From NCBI GenBank assembly GCA_002163155.1, contig MAAO01000016.1, positions 293,598 to 357,597 on the forward strand: a DNA stretch of 64,000 bases, written 5' to 3'. The DNA comes from Halobacteriovorax marinus (lineage in GTDB: Bacteria > Bdellovibrionota > Bacteriovoracia > Bacteriovoracales > Bacteriovoracaceae). Shown in pieces: positions 23,468-32,741 of the stretch. A program made the translations under genes and the position numbers. Position 1 is the stretch's first letter, and each line of letters begins with the position of its first letter. The notes beneath the pieces were generated by a model that had not been told where the DNA came from, made no database searches, and worked only from the letters and a program-made list of their open reading frames with translations.

Positions 23468-23802
23468 AGGACTTTTTTCAGTAATTCTTTTTCTTCGATA
23501 GTGAAATTTCCGTGGTGTGATTCAATCTCTTCTTCTATGTCTCGAGTAGACTTTTTAAGTGAAGAATACTTTGTTTTTACTTTATCAATATTTGGAGAGG
23601 TGTTTGAAAATAGCTCTTGACCTAGCTGACTTCCTTTGTTGATTCCTGAATTCACATTGGTTTTAACCGATTTATATATGTTTTCAGTATAGGGCTTTGT
23701 GAATTTATTTACGTGTTCAAATAAAGGTTTTTCACCAAGAGGAAAAGATAGGATGATAAAACTTATTGAAAAATAAAGACAAAATTTAAATATAAAAAAC
23801 AT
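23446..23802 (-). CDS. Small membrane-anchored or exported protein, unknown
   Basis: The 118-residue protein has a strongly hydrophobic N-terminus (MFFIFKFCLYFSISFIILSFPLG) that could be a signal peptide or anchor. A polar helical domain follows, ending in a charged coiled region (STRDIEEEIESHHGNFTIEEKELLKKVLKKAESY). I do not recognise it. Its ATG is one base after the TAG of the response-regulator gene, so the two are one operon. Its last codons overlap the terminator of the convergent peptide gene. Confidence 0.65.
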   Translation of the reverse strand: MFFIFKFCLYFSISFIILSFPLGEKPLFEHVNKFTKPYTENIYKSVKTNVNSGINKGSQLGQELFSNTSPNIDKVKTKYSSLKKSTRDIEEEIESHHGNFTIEEKELLKKVLKKAESY

Positions 23803-23803
23803 T

Positions 23804-24199
23804 CTAAATATCCCTTTCCATTTCTATTTCTATTTTATTTATTGATCTTATTAAATCTTGTTCACCAAATGGTTTTGTTAAAAAATCGACAGCACCATTG
23901 GAAATGGATTCAATGATAATACTTTCCATATTGAGGGAGGACATCATTATTATTTTTGAGTCCTTGCTATTTTCTGAGAGGATTTTTGCAAGTTCAATAC
24001 CACTTACTTCGGGCATCACAATATCTATAAGAAATAAGTTTGCGCCAGTGGATAGGAGGGGAATAGCTTCGTTCGCACTCGCTGCCTGTCCAACGATATT
24101 AAAACCATTCTTTTCTAAAATTTCGATAAGTGAATTTCTTGAGAAGTCCGAGTCATCTACAACGACAATTTTTAAATCTTCATTTCTTGTACTGGCCAT
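23804..24199 (-). CDS. Single-domain response regulator (CheY-like)
   Basis: The 131-residue receiver domain has no output domain. The acidic pair is in KIVVVDDSDFSR, the phospho-acceptor aspartate in LFLIDIVMPEVSG, the switch serine in IIMMSSL and the conserved lysine in FLTKPFG. It should act by protein-protein contact, as CheY or Spo0F do. No kinase is adjacent. It is followed one base later by a small membrane protein gene, the most likely co-expressed partner. Confidence 0.9.
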   Translation of the reverse strand: MASTRNEDLKIVVVDDSDFSRNSLIEILEKNGFNIVGQAASANEAIPLLSTGANLFLIDIVMPEVSGIELAKILSENSKDSKIIMMSSLNMESIIIESISNGAVDFLTKPFGEQDLIRSINKIEIEMERDI

Positions 24200-24317
24200 A
24201 TCCTATCCGTGTCTTTTTTCTTTTATTATATCAAAAACTCGAGCTCGCCAATAGGTGAAACATTAGTACCTGAATGAATTCAGGGATAAACCATTTTACT
24301 CTAGTACTGTTTAAACC

Positions 24318-24342
24318 AAAAAAAAGGGAGCTTAAAGCTCCC
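24318..24342 (-). terminator. Terminator of lon
   Basis: On the minus strand a 6-bp GGGAGC/GCTCCC stem with loop TTTAA and flanking A-T pairs is followed by an eight-base U run. It lies just past the lon stop. Confidence 0.88.
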
Positions 24343-24348
24343 TTCGTA

Positions 24349-26766
24349 TTAAGCTGCTACAGGTGGTAGCGTATTCTTTGTTTCTTTTCTTTTTGGCTTA
24401 CTCTTTTTCTTCTTCCATCCAATTAGAGCAACTTCTAGCACTTCTTCAATTGTTTTTACAGGAATAAAATTAAGCTTTTTTCTATATTCTTCAGGAATAT
24501 CTACAAGATCTTTCTTGTTCTTCCATGGAATAATGATTGTTTTAATGTTCATTCTCATAGCGGCAAGTGCTTTTTCTTTCAATCCGCCAATTGGTAGAAC
24601 TTTTCCAGTAAGCGTGATTTCCCCTGTCATAGCAACATCTTTATTGATTGGTAGATCAGTAAGTAATGAAACTATTGTTGTGGCAAGAGTTATCCCTGCA
24701 CTTGGCCCATCTTTCGGAATAGCTCCAGCTGGAAGGTGAATATGAATTTCATTCTCTTCGAATGCATCTTCATTTACACCTAATTCACTTGCTCTACTTC
24801 TGATGTATCCAATCGCTGTTTGAGCAGACTCCTTCATAACATCACCTAATTGACCAGTAAGAGTAAGTCCCTTACCTTTCATTTTAGTTGATTCGATATA
24901 GAGAATCTCTCCACCATGTGCTGTCCAAGCAAGACCTGTTGCAACTCCAACTTCGTCGAACTCTTTTTCATCATCTTTTGTGTAGATTGGTGGCCCTAAT
25001 AAAGATTCAACTTCTTTAGGAACGATTTGAGTTTTATTTCCTTCACCTTTTGCGATTTTAGTCGCTACTTTTCTACAAAGAGCACCAATTCTTCTTTCAA
25101 GATTTCTTAGTCCTGCTTCAGAAGTGAAGTTTCTAATTACAGTCTGAACACCTTCATCTGTGAATTCAATATGGTCATCGGTGATACCATTTTCATCCAT
25201 TTGTTTTGGAATAAGATATTTCTTACTGATTGCAACTTTTTCTTCTTGTGTATAACCAGATAGGTTTAAAATTTCCATTCTATCTCTAAGAGGTCCTGGA
25301 ATATTTTCTAACACGTTAGCTGTCGCTATAAACATTACATTTGAAAGATCAAATGGAACATTTAGATAGTGATCTCTAAAAGAGTTATTTTGCTCCGGAT
25401 CAAGTACTTCTAGTAGTGCACTTGAAGGATCACCCTTAAAGTCTCCACCAAGTTTATCAACTTCATCCAAAAGTATAACTGGATTGTTCGTTTTTGCTTG
25501 CTTTAGTGCCTGAATGAATCTTCCTGGCATAGAACCAACGTATGTTCTTCTGTGTCCACGAATTTCAGCTTCATCTTTTACTCCACCGAGACTAATTCTT
25601 ACAAATTCTCGACCTGTCGCCTTGGCAATAGATTTTCCAAGAGACGTTTTACCAACTCCCGGAGGACCTGAGAAACAAAGTATAGGACCTTTTAACTTTC
25701 CACCTTTTAACTTTCTAACAGCAAGGTATTCAAGTATTCTTTCTTTTACTTTTTTCAAATCGAAATGATCTTCATCTAAGATGGCTTGTGCCTCGTCAAG
25801 ATCGAAGATCTCGTCAGATTGCTCAGACCATGGAAGATCTGTTAACCATTCTAGATATGATCTTAAAATACTTGATTCAGACGAATCTGGGTGCATCTTT
25901 TCTAAGCGCCCAAGCTGCTTAATGGCCTCTTTTTCTGATTCTTCTGGCATTTTACAGTTTATAATTTTATCTCTAAATTCTTGGAACTCATCTTCTGGCT
26001 GAGCGTTATTCTCATCACCAAGTTCACTTTTAATAGCTCTAATTTGTTCACGTAAGAAATATTCTTTTTGTGATTTGTTTATTTCATCCTTAGCAACATG
26101 TTTAATCTTCTGTTGCATCGCTAAGATTTCTAATTCTCTGGTAAGAATATCATTAATTTTATGAAGTCTTTCGACTGGGTCGAGCACTTCTAAAATCATT
26201 TGTGCTTCACCGACATGGAGATTTAAGTTCGATGCAACAAGGTCAGCTAGGCGACCCGGATCCTGGATATCTTCAAGAACCATTAAAATATCTGGAGAAA
26301 GAACTTTTCCAAGAGTAATAACTCTTTCAAGTTGTTCTCTTATATTTCTCATAAGTGCATTGACTGCAATATTTCCTGACTCAACAGCAACATCTTCAAC
26401 TTTTGCAACTTTAGATATAAAGAAAGGCTCAGTTTGATCAAAATTCATAATTCGTGCTTTAGACAAACCTTGAACTAGAATTTTAATTCTTCCGTCAGGA
26501 AGTTTTCTCATTCTCATGATCATGGCCACAGTACCTAGCTCATAAATCTCAGAAGGCTCGGGAGCTTCTGCAGTTATGTCTTTTTGACTAGCTAGTAGTA
26601 TGAGTCTGTCCGTATTGTTTAAAGAATGCTCAACAGCTTGTATTGAAGACTCTCTACCTACAAATAATGGAAGGATCATGAATGGATATACAACTATATC
26701 TCTGATCGGTAAGAGGGGAAGCTCTTCTTTGAACTCGATGTTATCACCCTCGTAGTTAGTAACCAT
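24349..26766 (-). CDS. lon: ATP-dependent protease Lon
   Basis: The 805-residue LonA protease has an N-terminal substrate-binding LAN domain (LPLLPIRDIVVYPFMILPLFVGRE) and the coiled linker. The AAA+ module carries Walker A GPPGVGKT and Walker B VILLDEVDKLG. The protease domain has the catalytic serine in PKDGPSAGIT and lysine in ALAAMRMNIKTIIIPWKN (GGLKEK region). It degrades misfolded and regulatory proteins. The ATG at 26766 has GAAGGAG five bases upstream; the frame is open 18 codons further but without a ribosome site. The C-terminus has an extra Lys/Pro-rich tail (KKKKSKPKRKETKN). Confidence 0.97.
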   Translation of the reverse strand: MVTNYEGDNIEFKEELPLLPIRDIVVYPFMILPLFVGRESSIQAVEHSLNNTDRLILLASQKDITAEAPEPSEIYELGTVAMIMRMRKLPDGRIKILVQGLSKARIMNFDQTEPFFISKVAKVEDVAVESGNIAVNALMRNIREQLERVITLGKVLSPDILMVLEDIQDPGRLADLVASNLNLHVGEAQMILEVLDPVERLHKINDILTRELEILAMQQKIKHVAKDEINKSQKEYFLREQIRAIKSELGDENNAQPEDEFQEFRDKIINCKMPEESEKEAIKQLGRLEKMHPDSSESSILRSYLEWLTDLPWSEQSDEIFDLDEAQAILDEDHFDLKKVKERILEYLAVRKLKGGKLKGPILCFSGPPGVGKTSLGKSIAKATGREFVRISLGGVKDEAEIRGHRRTYVGSMPGRFIQALKQAKTNNPVILLDEVDKLGGDFKGDPSSALLEVLDPEQNNSFRDHYLNVPFDLSNVMFIATANVLENIPGPLRDRMEILNLSGYTQEEKVAISKKYLIPKQMDENGITDDHIEFTDEGVQTVIRNFTSEAGLRNLERRIGALCRKVATKIAKGEGNKTQIVPKEVESLLGPPIYTKDDEKEFDEVGVATGLAWTAHGGEILYIESTKMKGKGLTLTGQLGDVMKESAQTAIGYIRSRASELGVNEDAFEENEIHIHLPAGAIPKDGPSAGITLATTIVSLLTDLPINKDVAMTGEITLTGKVLPIGGLKEKALAAMRMNIKTIIIPWKNKKDLVDIPEEYRKKLNFIPVKTIEEVLEVALIGWKKKKSKPKRKETKNTLPPVAA

Positions 26767-27007
26767 ATTATCTCCTTCAGATGGTCTATTTAAAACCTTA
26801 CTTCTTACAATATAAATCATCGGGAAAAACGATCTAAGTCTTTAAACTTTTTGCAATGTTTGTTATATTTTTTTGCAAGAGTTCTAGTAACTTAGTCAGG
26901 TAATAACCCAAAGTAAGGTACTTAGAGTCTCAAACAGTGTGAATTGATCGGACGTTTCAAATATGGGATCATTCGTATCAGGATTAGACTATAAATAAGG
27001 AAATTTT

Positions 27008-28405
27008 ATGAAAATTAAGGTTGGTACGGTAATTCTTTCCGCAGGGGCTGGAACTAGAATGAATATGGACTTACCCAAGCCTCTTGCTCCTTTTCTAGGA
27101 AAGAGGTTGATAGATTTTCCTCTTGCAGAGAGTCTCAAAATGATGAACCAATTGGGTAGCAACAGTTTTGTAGGTCTTGTTACAGGTCATGGAAAAGAAC
27201 ATGTCGAGAAATATGTAAATGAAAACTACAAAGACGTTGATTTAAAATATGCTTTTCAAAAAGAACAATTGGGAACAGCTCATGCTCTTCGTTGTTACTT
27301 TGATCAGATTAAAGAGGCTAAGAGCTGTGAGTATACACTCGTTCTTTGTGCAGACACTCCCTTAATTGAGAGTGAATCTCTACATAAGTTATATAAAGAG
27401 CTTGAGGACAATGATCTTGATGGTGTTGCTGCAACTTTCCATGAAGAGAATCCTACTGGTTACGGACGAATCATTAGAAGTGTGGATTGCGGATTCCATA
27501 TCGTTGAAGAAAAAGATGCTAATGAAGAGCAAAGGAAAATTTCAGAAGTGAATTCTGGAATGTATGTTTTAAAAACTTCTTTTATTCTAGAGCACCTTTA
27601 TAGTATAGATTCTGAGAATCAGGCTGGTGAATTTTATTTAACAGACCTCTTTAAAGACGACTACAAGGTTAAACCTCTACTGTTCTCCGAAAAATCCTCT
27701 TTTGCAGGAGTTAATAACCTAGAGCAATTAGAAAAATCAGAAATAACAATGAGAAAGAGAATACTGATAACACTAAGAGAAATGGGTGTTAGATTTGTGG
27801 ACTCGAGACATACTTATGTTGATTCTCAAAATATTGGAAAAGGAACTTTTATTCATCCAAACGTTTCTATAGATCATTTAAGTGTTATTGGCGAAAATGT
27901 AACGCTGGAACCAGGATGTATAATAATAAATTCCAAAATAGAGAATGGCGTAACAGTGAAGGCCTATAGTCACTTAGAGGAAGTCGTTCTTCATTCAAAT
28001 TGTTCCGTTGGTCCATACGCTAGGCTTCGTCCTGGTACAGATATCGGCAGTGAATCAAAAATTGGCAACTTTGTTGAAATCAAAAAGTCTAAATTAGATA
28101 GAGGAGTTAAGGTTTCTCATTTAAGTTATGTAGGGGACGCCGAAATAGGTGAAGAGACTAATATTGGTTGTGGATTTATCACTTGCAACTATGACGGTGC
28201 TAATAAGCATAAAACTATCATCGGAAAAAACTCATTTATAGGTTCTGACTCTCAGATGGTGGCTCCAATTAGTGTTGGAGATAATTGTTTTGTAGCTAGC
28301 GGTTCAACAATTACTCAAAGTATGAACGATGGAAGCTTTGCCGTGTCGAGAACTAAACAAGTGACAAAAGAAGGTTTGGCCAAGCGCTTCTTAAAATCTA
28401 AGTAA
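27008..28405 (+). CDS. glmU: Bifunctional GlmU (UDP-GlcNAc synthesis)
   Basis: The 465-residue enzyme acetylates glucosamine-1-phosphate and then uridylylates it to UDP-GlcNAc, precursor of peptidoglycan and lipid A. The N-terminal uridyltransferase has VILSAGAGTRMNMDLPKPL (GxGTRM...PK) and LVLCADTPLI. The C-terminal left-handed beta helix has hexapeptide repeats (IGENVTLEPGCIIINSKIENGVTV) and the catalytic histidine/tyrosine region around KVSHLSYVGDAEIGEETNIGCGFITCNYDG. The next gene is glmS, the preceding pathway step. Confidence 0.96.
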   Translation: MKIKVGTVILSAGAGTRMNMDLPKPLAPFLGKRLIDFPLAESLKMMNQLGSNSFVGLVTGHGKEHVEKYVNENYKDVDLKYAFQKEQLGTAHALRCYFDQIKEAKSCEYTLVLCADTPLIESESLHKLYKELEDNDLDGVAATFHEENPTGYGRIIRSVDCGFHIVEEKDANEEQRKISEVNSGMYVLKTSFILEHLYSIDSENQAGEFYLTDLFKDDYKVKPLLFSEKSSFAGVNNLEQLEKSEITMRKRILITLREMGVRFVDSRHTYVDSQNIGKGTFIHPNVSIDHLSVIGENVTLEPGCIIINSKIENGVTVKAYSHLEEVVLHSNCSVGPYARLRPGTDIGSESKIGNFVEIKKSKLDRGVKVSHLSYVGDAEIGEETNIGCGFITCNYDGANKHKTIIGKNSFIGSDSQMVAPISVGDNCFVASGSTITQSMNDGSFAVSRTKQVTKEGLAKRFLKSK

Positions 28406-28542
28406 AGATCTAATTTTACAATGCGACTTCATTTTATTGGAGTCGCAAAACAAATCTAGAAAATTGGCAAAAAGCCTCTGTAAATGGTATCTTTTTGCCA
28501 TTAACACCCTATTATGGCGCAAGGCGCTGCAAGGCAGAAATT
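28406..28542 (+). promoter_or_regulatory. Structured glmU-glmS intergenic leader
   Basis: Two hairpins occupy the gap. One has an 8-bp stem at 28423-28446 (GCGACTTC/GGAGTCGC, one wobble). The other has a perfect 10-bp stem at 28465-28500 (TGGCAAAAAG/CTTTTTGCCA, loop 16). Neither ends in a clear U-run. The gap is too short and lacks the core for a glmS ribozyme, so control may be by small RNA or RNase processing, as in enterobacteria; that is inference. GC-rich near-repeats (GGCGCAAGGCGC, TGCAAGGC) lie just before the start. Confidence 0.4.
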
Positions 28543-30366
28543 ATGTGTGGAATCGTTGGTCATTTAGGCCCTAAGAATTCAGTAAATATTGTTTTAGAAG
28601 GTCTGAAGAGATTAGAGTATCGAGGTTATGACTCAGCAGGCGTAAGCTATATTGATGAGCATAATGAACTTCAGATTTATAAGAAAACTGGGAAACTTGA
28701 AAACTTAAAGAACCTTCTTGGTGATCAGGATTTTAAAGCTAGGATGTGTATAGGTCATACTAGATGGGCCACACATGGTGAAGTCAACGACACAAATTCC
28801 CACCCTCATATGAAAGATCATATCTCCATTGTTCATAATGGAATTATTGAAAATGCTTCTACACTCAGAAAACAATTAACGGCTTCAGGATATGAATTCA
28901 AGTCTCAAACAGACTCTGAAGTTTTTCTTTCTCTACTTGTGACAGAACTAGCTAAAGGCAAAGGTTTTAAAAAAGCCATGGTAGATAGTTTCGCACAAGT
29001 AGAAGGTAATTCAGCTTTTGTCGTTTTAAATAAAGATGTAAATGAAATTATGTCTATTAAGAAAGGCGCCCCACTTGTGTGTGGGATAAATGAGGTTAAT
29101 TCTGAAGTCTTTATCTCTTCGGATCCTTACGCATTGGCAGGAATGGCTTCTAAGTTGTACTTTCCAGGTGATGAGGTTCTTTGCCATTTGAGTGCAAGTA
29201 ATAAGAACCTATTAAACTTCTATGACCTAGAGGGGAACCCTACAGAAAATTACATGTCTAAAAATCAGGACATGTCTGTAGGGCCTACTGATAAAGGTGA
29301 CTTTGAGCATTTTATGCTGAAAGAAATTCACGAACAACCTGAACTGATACGCTCACTTACACAATTCTATTTTCAGGGAGAAGGACTTAAGAGCTTACTA
29401 AAGGCTGGAGAGTTCAAACCTTCTAAGTTTCATATAACAGCATGTGGAACTGCTTACTATGCAGGTCTTTTAATAAGAGACTTTATTGAAACTTTTAATA
29501 GAATTCCTTGCTCAACAGAACTTGCAAGTGAATTTAGATATAGAAATCCGCTTTTAAATAAGGATGAGGCCAGTCTCTTTATTAGTCAGTCTGGTGAGAC
29601 TGCGGATACCTTAGCTGCCCAGGAATTGTGTACTACTAATAATGTTAAAACTTTATCTGTGGTAAATGTTGATGGATCAACTCTATTTAGAAACTGTGAC
29701 GATAATCTACTGATTAGAGCAGGAATTGAAATCGGAGTAGCTTCCACTAAAGCTTTCACTCAACAGGCATTAACTGGAAGGTTACTTTCTTTATCACTTT
29801 CTGATGAATTGAAAGATGAGACTAAGAGAGTAGCATTAACAGCAAAGTTTTCTCTACTAGCAGAGAAGATCGATCATTTAATTTCAAGATCTGAAGAAAT
29901 AAAAACAATAGCAGAGTCAATTCATAATCATAAAGGATTCTTCTACACAGGGCGAGGAAAGTATTTTCCGGTTGCTCTAGAAGGAGCTCTTAAGCTTAAA
30001 GAAATTGCTTACGTTCACGCTGAAGGTTATGCCGCGGGTGAATTGAAGCATGGTCCAATCGCTATGATTGATGAAGACATGGTAAATGTCGCTCTAGTCG
30101 GTCCAGAGTTATTTGAAAAAACAATTTCTAATATTCAAGAAATTAAGGCCCGAAAAGGTATCATCGTTACCATAGGTCCAAAAGACGAAGAAGAATTAGA
30201 GGAATTATCTGATTATTACTTTGGTATAGACTTTGACGGTTTAGATGAATTGTCGCCAGTGTATATAAACATTGTGAATCAATTATTAGCTTATTATATT
30301 GCAAAATATAAAGGTACAGATATTGATAAACCAAGAAACTTAGCTAAATCAGTTACGGTTGAATAA
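28543..30366 (+). CDS. glmS: Glutamine--fructose-6-phosphate aminotransferase GlmS
   Basis: The 607-residue enzyme makes glucosamine-6-phosphate from fructose-6-phosphate and glutamine. The start at 28543 gives MCGIVGHLG, so that after Met removal Cys1 is the glutaminase nucleophile; the frame is open upstream but those codons would block it. The glutaminase domain spans ~1-230 (HTRWATHGEVNDTNSHPH). Two SIS sugar-isomerase domains follow (ACGTAYYAGLLIRD, SQSGETADTLAA, EGALKLKEIAYVHAEGYAAGELKHGP) and it ends KSVTVE. It forms an operon-like pair with glmU. Confidence 0.96.
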   Translation: MCGIVGHLGPKNSVNIVLEGLKRLEYRGYDSAGVSYIDEHNELQIYKKTGKLENLKNLLGDQDFKARMCIGHTRWATHGEVNDTNSHPHMKDHISIVHNGIIENASTLRKQLTASGYEFKSQTDSEVFLSLLVTELAKGKGFKKAMVDSFAQVEGNSAFVVLNKDVNEIMSIKKGAPLVCGINEVNSEVFISSDPYALAGMASKLYFPGDEVLCHLSASNKNLLNFYDLEGNPTENYMSKNQDMSVGPTDKGDFEHFMLKEIHEQPELIRSLTQFYFQGEGLKSLLKAGEFKPSKFHITACGTAYYAGLLIRDFIETFNRIPCSTELASEFRYRNPLLNKDEASLFISQSGETADTLAAQELCTTNNVKTLSVVNVDGSTLFRNCDDNLLIRAGIEIGVASTKAFTQQALTGRLLSLSLSDELKDETKRVALTAKFSLLAEKIDHLISRSEEIKTIAESIHNHKGFFYTGRGKYFPVALEGALKLKEIAYVHAEGYAAGELKHGPIAMIDEDMVNVALVGPELFEKTISNIQEIKARKGIIVTIGPKDEEELEELSDYYFGIDFDGLDELSPVYINIVNQLLAYYIAKYKGTDIDKPRNLAKSVTVE

Positions 30367-30367
30367 T

Positions 30368-32629
30368 ATGGATATAAGTGGACTAAATGAACAACAAAAA
30401 CTAGCCGTTCTAAAAACTGATGGGCCAGTGATGATTTTAGCTGGTGCGGGTTCTGGTAAAACAAGAACTCTAGTCACTCGAATTGCCTACTTACTTGAAG
30501 ATTTGCACATTAGTCCATTTCAAGTCTTAGCTTTAACTTTCTCAAATAAAGCTGCTAGAGAAATGAGGGAAAGAATAAGCTCAATGGTAGAAGCCGATAT
30601 CGGCTCTCTGCAAATCACTACTTTTCACTCATTTTGTGCAAGAGTCCTTAGGAGTGAAGCAAATTACCTAGGGCTTTCAAAAAATTTCACTATCTATGAT
30701 ACTTCAGAACAGAAAGCAGTTGTTAAAGCAATTCTTTCAAGACATGGAGTTAGTACTAAAGAGGTTTCACCTTTTGAAGTTATGTATTACATGGATGACT
30801 TGAAAAACAATGGACATTATCCAGGACGAGATTTGAGTTCTGCTGATTATGAAATTGAAGAAAGCGATACATTTTTTACTTACTACCAGCAATATGAAGC
30901 TGAATTACATAAAGCAAATGCTCTTGATTTCGGAAGCTTAATTACTGGTGTTATTGAACTCTTCGAAAAATTTCCAGAGGTACTTAAGCGTTACCAGGAC
31001 AGATATAAGTATCTACTTGTCGATGAGTATCAGGATACAAACAGGGCTCAATTTGAGCTTGTGAGAATGCTCAGCGAAAAATCTCGAAATGTCTGTGTGG
31101 TTGGTGACGAAGATCAGTCTATCTATTCATGGAGAGGGGCGGATATTAGAAATATTTTAGATTTTGAAGAAATGTTTTCTGATGCCAAAATCTTAAAGTT
31201 AGAACAAAACTATAGATCGAGTAAAAATATAATTGAAGCCGCAACACAAGTTATTTCAAGAAACTCCCAGAGAAAAGGTAAGTCCATGTGGACAGACAAT
31301 CCTCACGGTGAAGATATTGAAATTATTGAGTGTTTGAATGATAAGAAAGAAGCAGAGTTTATTTCAAATAAAATAGTCGAACTAGATAAGGCGGATAAGC
31401 CCTATAAAGAAATAGCGGTCTTTTATAGAACAAATACCCAGTCTCGACTTATTGAAGATTATTTAAGAAAGTGTAATGTCCCTTATCGTGTTGTTGGGGG
31501 AGTAAAATTCTATGAAAGAAAAGAAGTTAAAGATCTTTTGGCTTATGTAAGAGTCGTAGTAAACGATAGAGACTCTTTAGCATTAAGTAGAATTATAAAT
31601 GTTCCGGCCAGAGGTGTCGGAGCAACGACACTTAGAAAGCTTGAAGAAGAAGCTATTCAAAATAATTGTTCATTATGGGAAATACTAGACAGGCTCGTAG
31701 CTAGCCCTGAAGATTATAAACATATTAGACTTTCAGCTAAGGTCAAATCTGCTCTCAATCATCTTGTTACGCTCATAAATGAAATTAAAGTTTCAAGTGA
31801 TAGTGTTGCACCAAGCTCACTCTATGAAAAGCTTCTTCATGAATCAGGATATTGGGAATTTCTCAAGTCTAGTAAGGACTATGAATCTCAGGCGAGAATG
31901 GAAAATCTCGAAGAGCTTTCAAGTGCATTAGTTCAATTCGAGCAATCAAATGATAATCCAACTCTTATGAGTTTTTTGGAAACAATTACACTAGACACTA
32001 CGACTAAGAGTGAAGGTGAAATTGACGAAGAGAGGGATAATGGTGAAGTTTCCTTAATGACCATTCACGGAGCGAAAGGACTAGAGTTTCACCATGTATT
32101 TGTTTCGGGAGCCGAGGAAAATGTTTTTCCAAGTTATAGAAGTTTGGACGAAGGTGAAACTGGAATAGAGGAGGAAAGAAGACTTTTCTATGTTGCCATG
32201 ACAAGGGCGATGGAAAAACTTTATATTACCTTTGCTCAAGGACGCATGTTGTTTGGTCAATTGAGATTCAATGGACCTAGTCGTTTTCTAACTGAAATTC
32301 CTGAAAAGTTTTACCGCTGGAGAAAGCCTAGTGGTGGAACGCAGACAAGCGGACAGTCCTGGGGAAGCTCAGACAACGTAATCGATGACTTTAATCAAGA
32401 CTCTAATTATGATGAAGTTCCTGTCTATCAAGTCGCATCCTATGAAGAGGTTGTAGATGCTCCCAAAGCTAAATTCGCAAAAGGTGCTAAAGTTGTTCAT
32501 TCTCTCTACGGAGAGGGAACTGTTTTAGATAGTAGTGGCATTGGGAAAGAGGAAAAAATCTCAATTAAATTTTCAGATGGTGCCCGGAAAAAGTTCTTAG
32601 TGAAGTTCGCTCCCATTGTTTTGGCTTAG
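30368..32629 (+). CDS. UvrD/PcrA-type DNA helicase
   Basis: The 753-residue superfamily 1A helicase has a Q-motif LNEQQKLAVL, Walker A AGAGSGKTRTL (about 24-34), DEYQDTNRAQ (motif II), GDEDQSIYSWRGAD (motif III), YRSSKNI (motif IV) and MTIHGAKGLEFHHVFVSGAEE (motif V). VAMTRAMEKL (motif VI) follows. The C-terminal ~50 residues (KGAKVVHSLYGEGTVLDSSGIGKEEKISIKFSDGARKKFLVKFAPI) form the Tudor-like RNA-polymerase-binding domain of PcrA/UvrD. It works in nucleotide excision and mismatch repair and in clearing stalled polymerases. The ATG at 30368 lies one base after the glmS stop. Confidence 0.94.
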   Translation: MDISGLNEQQKLAVLKTDGPVMILAGAGSGKTRTLVTRIAYLLEDLHISPFQVLALTFSNKAAREMRERISSMVEADIGSLQITTFHSFCARVLRSEANYLGLSKNFTIYDTSEQKAVVKAILSRHGVSTKEVSPFEVMYYMDDLKNNGHYPGRDLSSADYEIEESDTFFTYYQQYEAELHKANALDFGSLITGVIELFEKFPEVLKRYQDRYKYLLVDEYQDTNRAQFELVRMLSEKSRNVCVVGDEDQSIYSWRGADIRNILDFEEMFSDAKILKLEQNYRSSKNIIEAATQVISRNSQRKGKSMWTDNPHGEDIEIIECLNDKKEAEFISNKIVELDKADKPYKEIAVFYRTNTQSRLIEDYLRKCNVPYRVVGGVKFYERKEVKDLLAYVRVVVNDRDSLALSRIINVPARGVGATTLRKLEEEAIQNNCSLWEILDRLVASPEDYKHIRLSAKVKSALNHLVTLINEIKVSSDSVAPSSLYEKLLHESGYWEFLKSSKDYESQARMENLEELSSALVQFEQSNDNPTLMSFLETITLDTTTKSEGEIDEERDNGEVSLMTIHGAKGLEFHHVFVSGAEENVFPSYRSLDEGETGIEEERRLFYVAMTRAMEKLYITFAQGRMLFGQLRFNGPSRFLTEIPEKFYRWRKPSGGTQTSGQSWGSSDNVIDDFNQDSNYDEVPVYQVASYEEVVDAPKAKFAKGAKVVHSLYGEGTVLDSSGIGKEEKISIKFSDGARKKFLVKFAPIVLA

Positions 32630-32741
32630 CGCATATAGTCTTTTAAGATAGAATTTGATTTAATTTATTTGTACCTACTCTTTGAGGGAGTAGGAAAGCA
32701 GTAATTTGTGTAAATGGCGAATGAGCCAATATGAGGTCAAT

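Noticed and set aside
28406..28542. glmS ribozyme
   Set aside because: The gap is too short and lacks the conserved pseudoknotted core; only simple hairpins are present.
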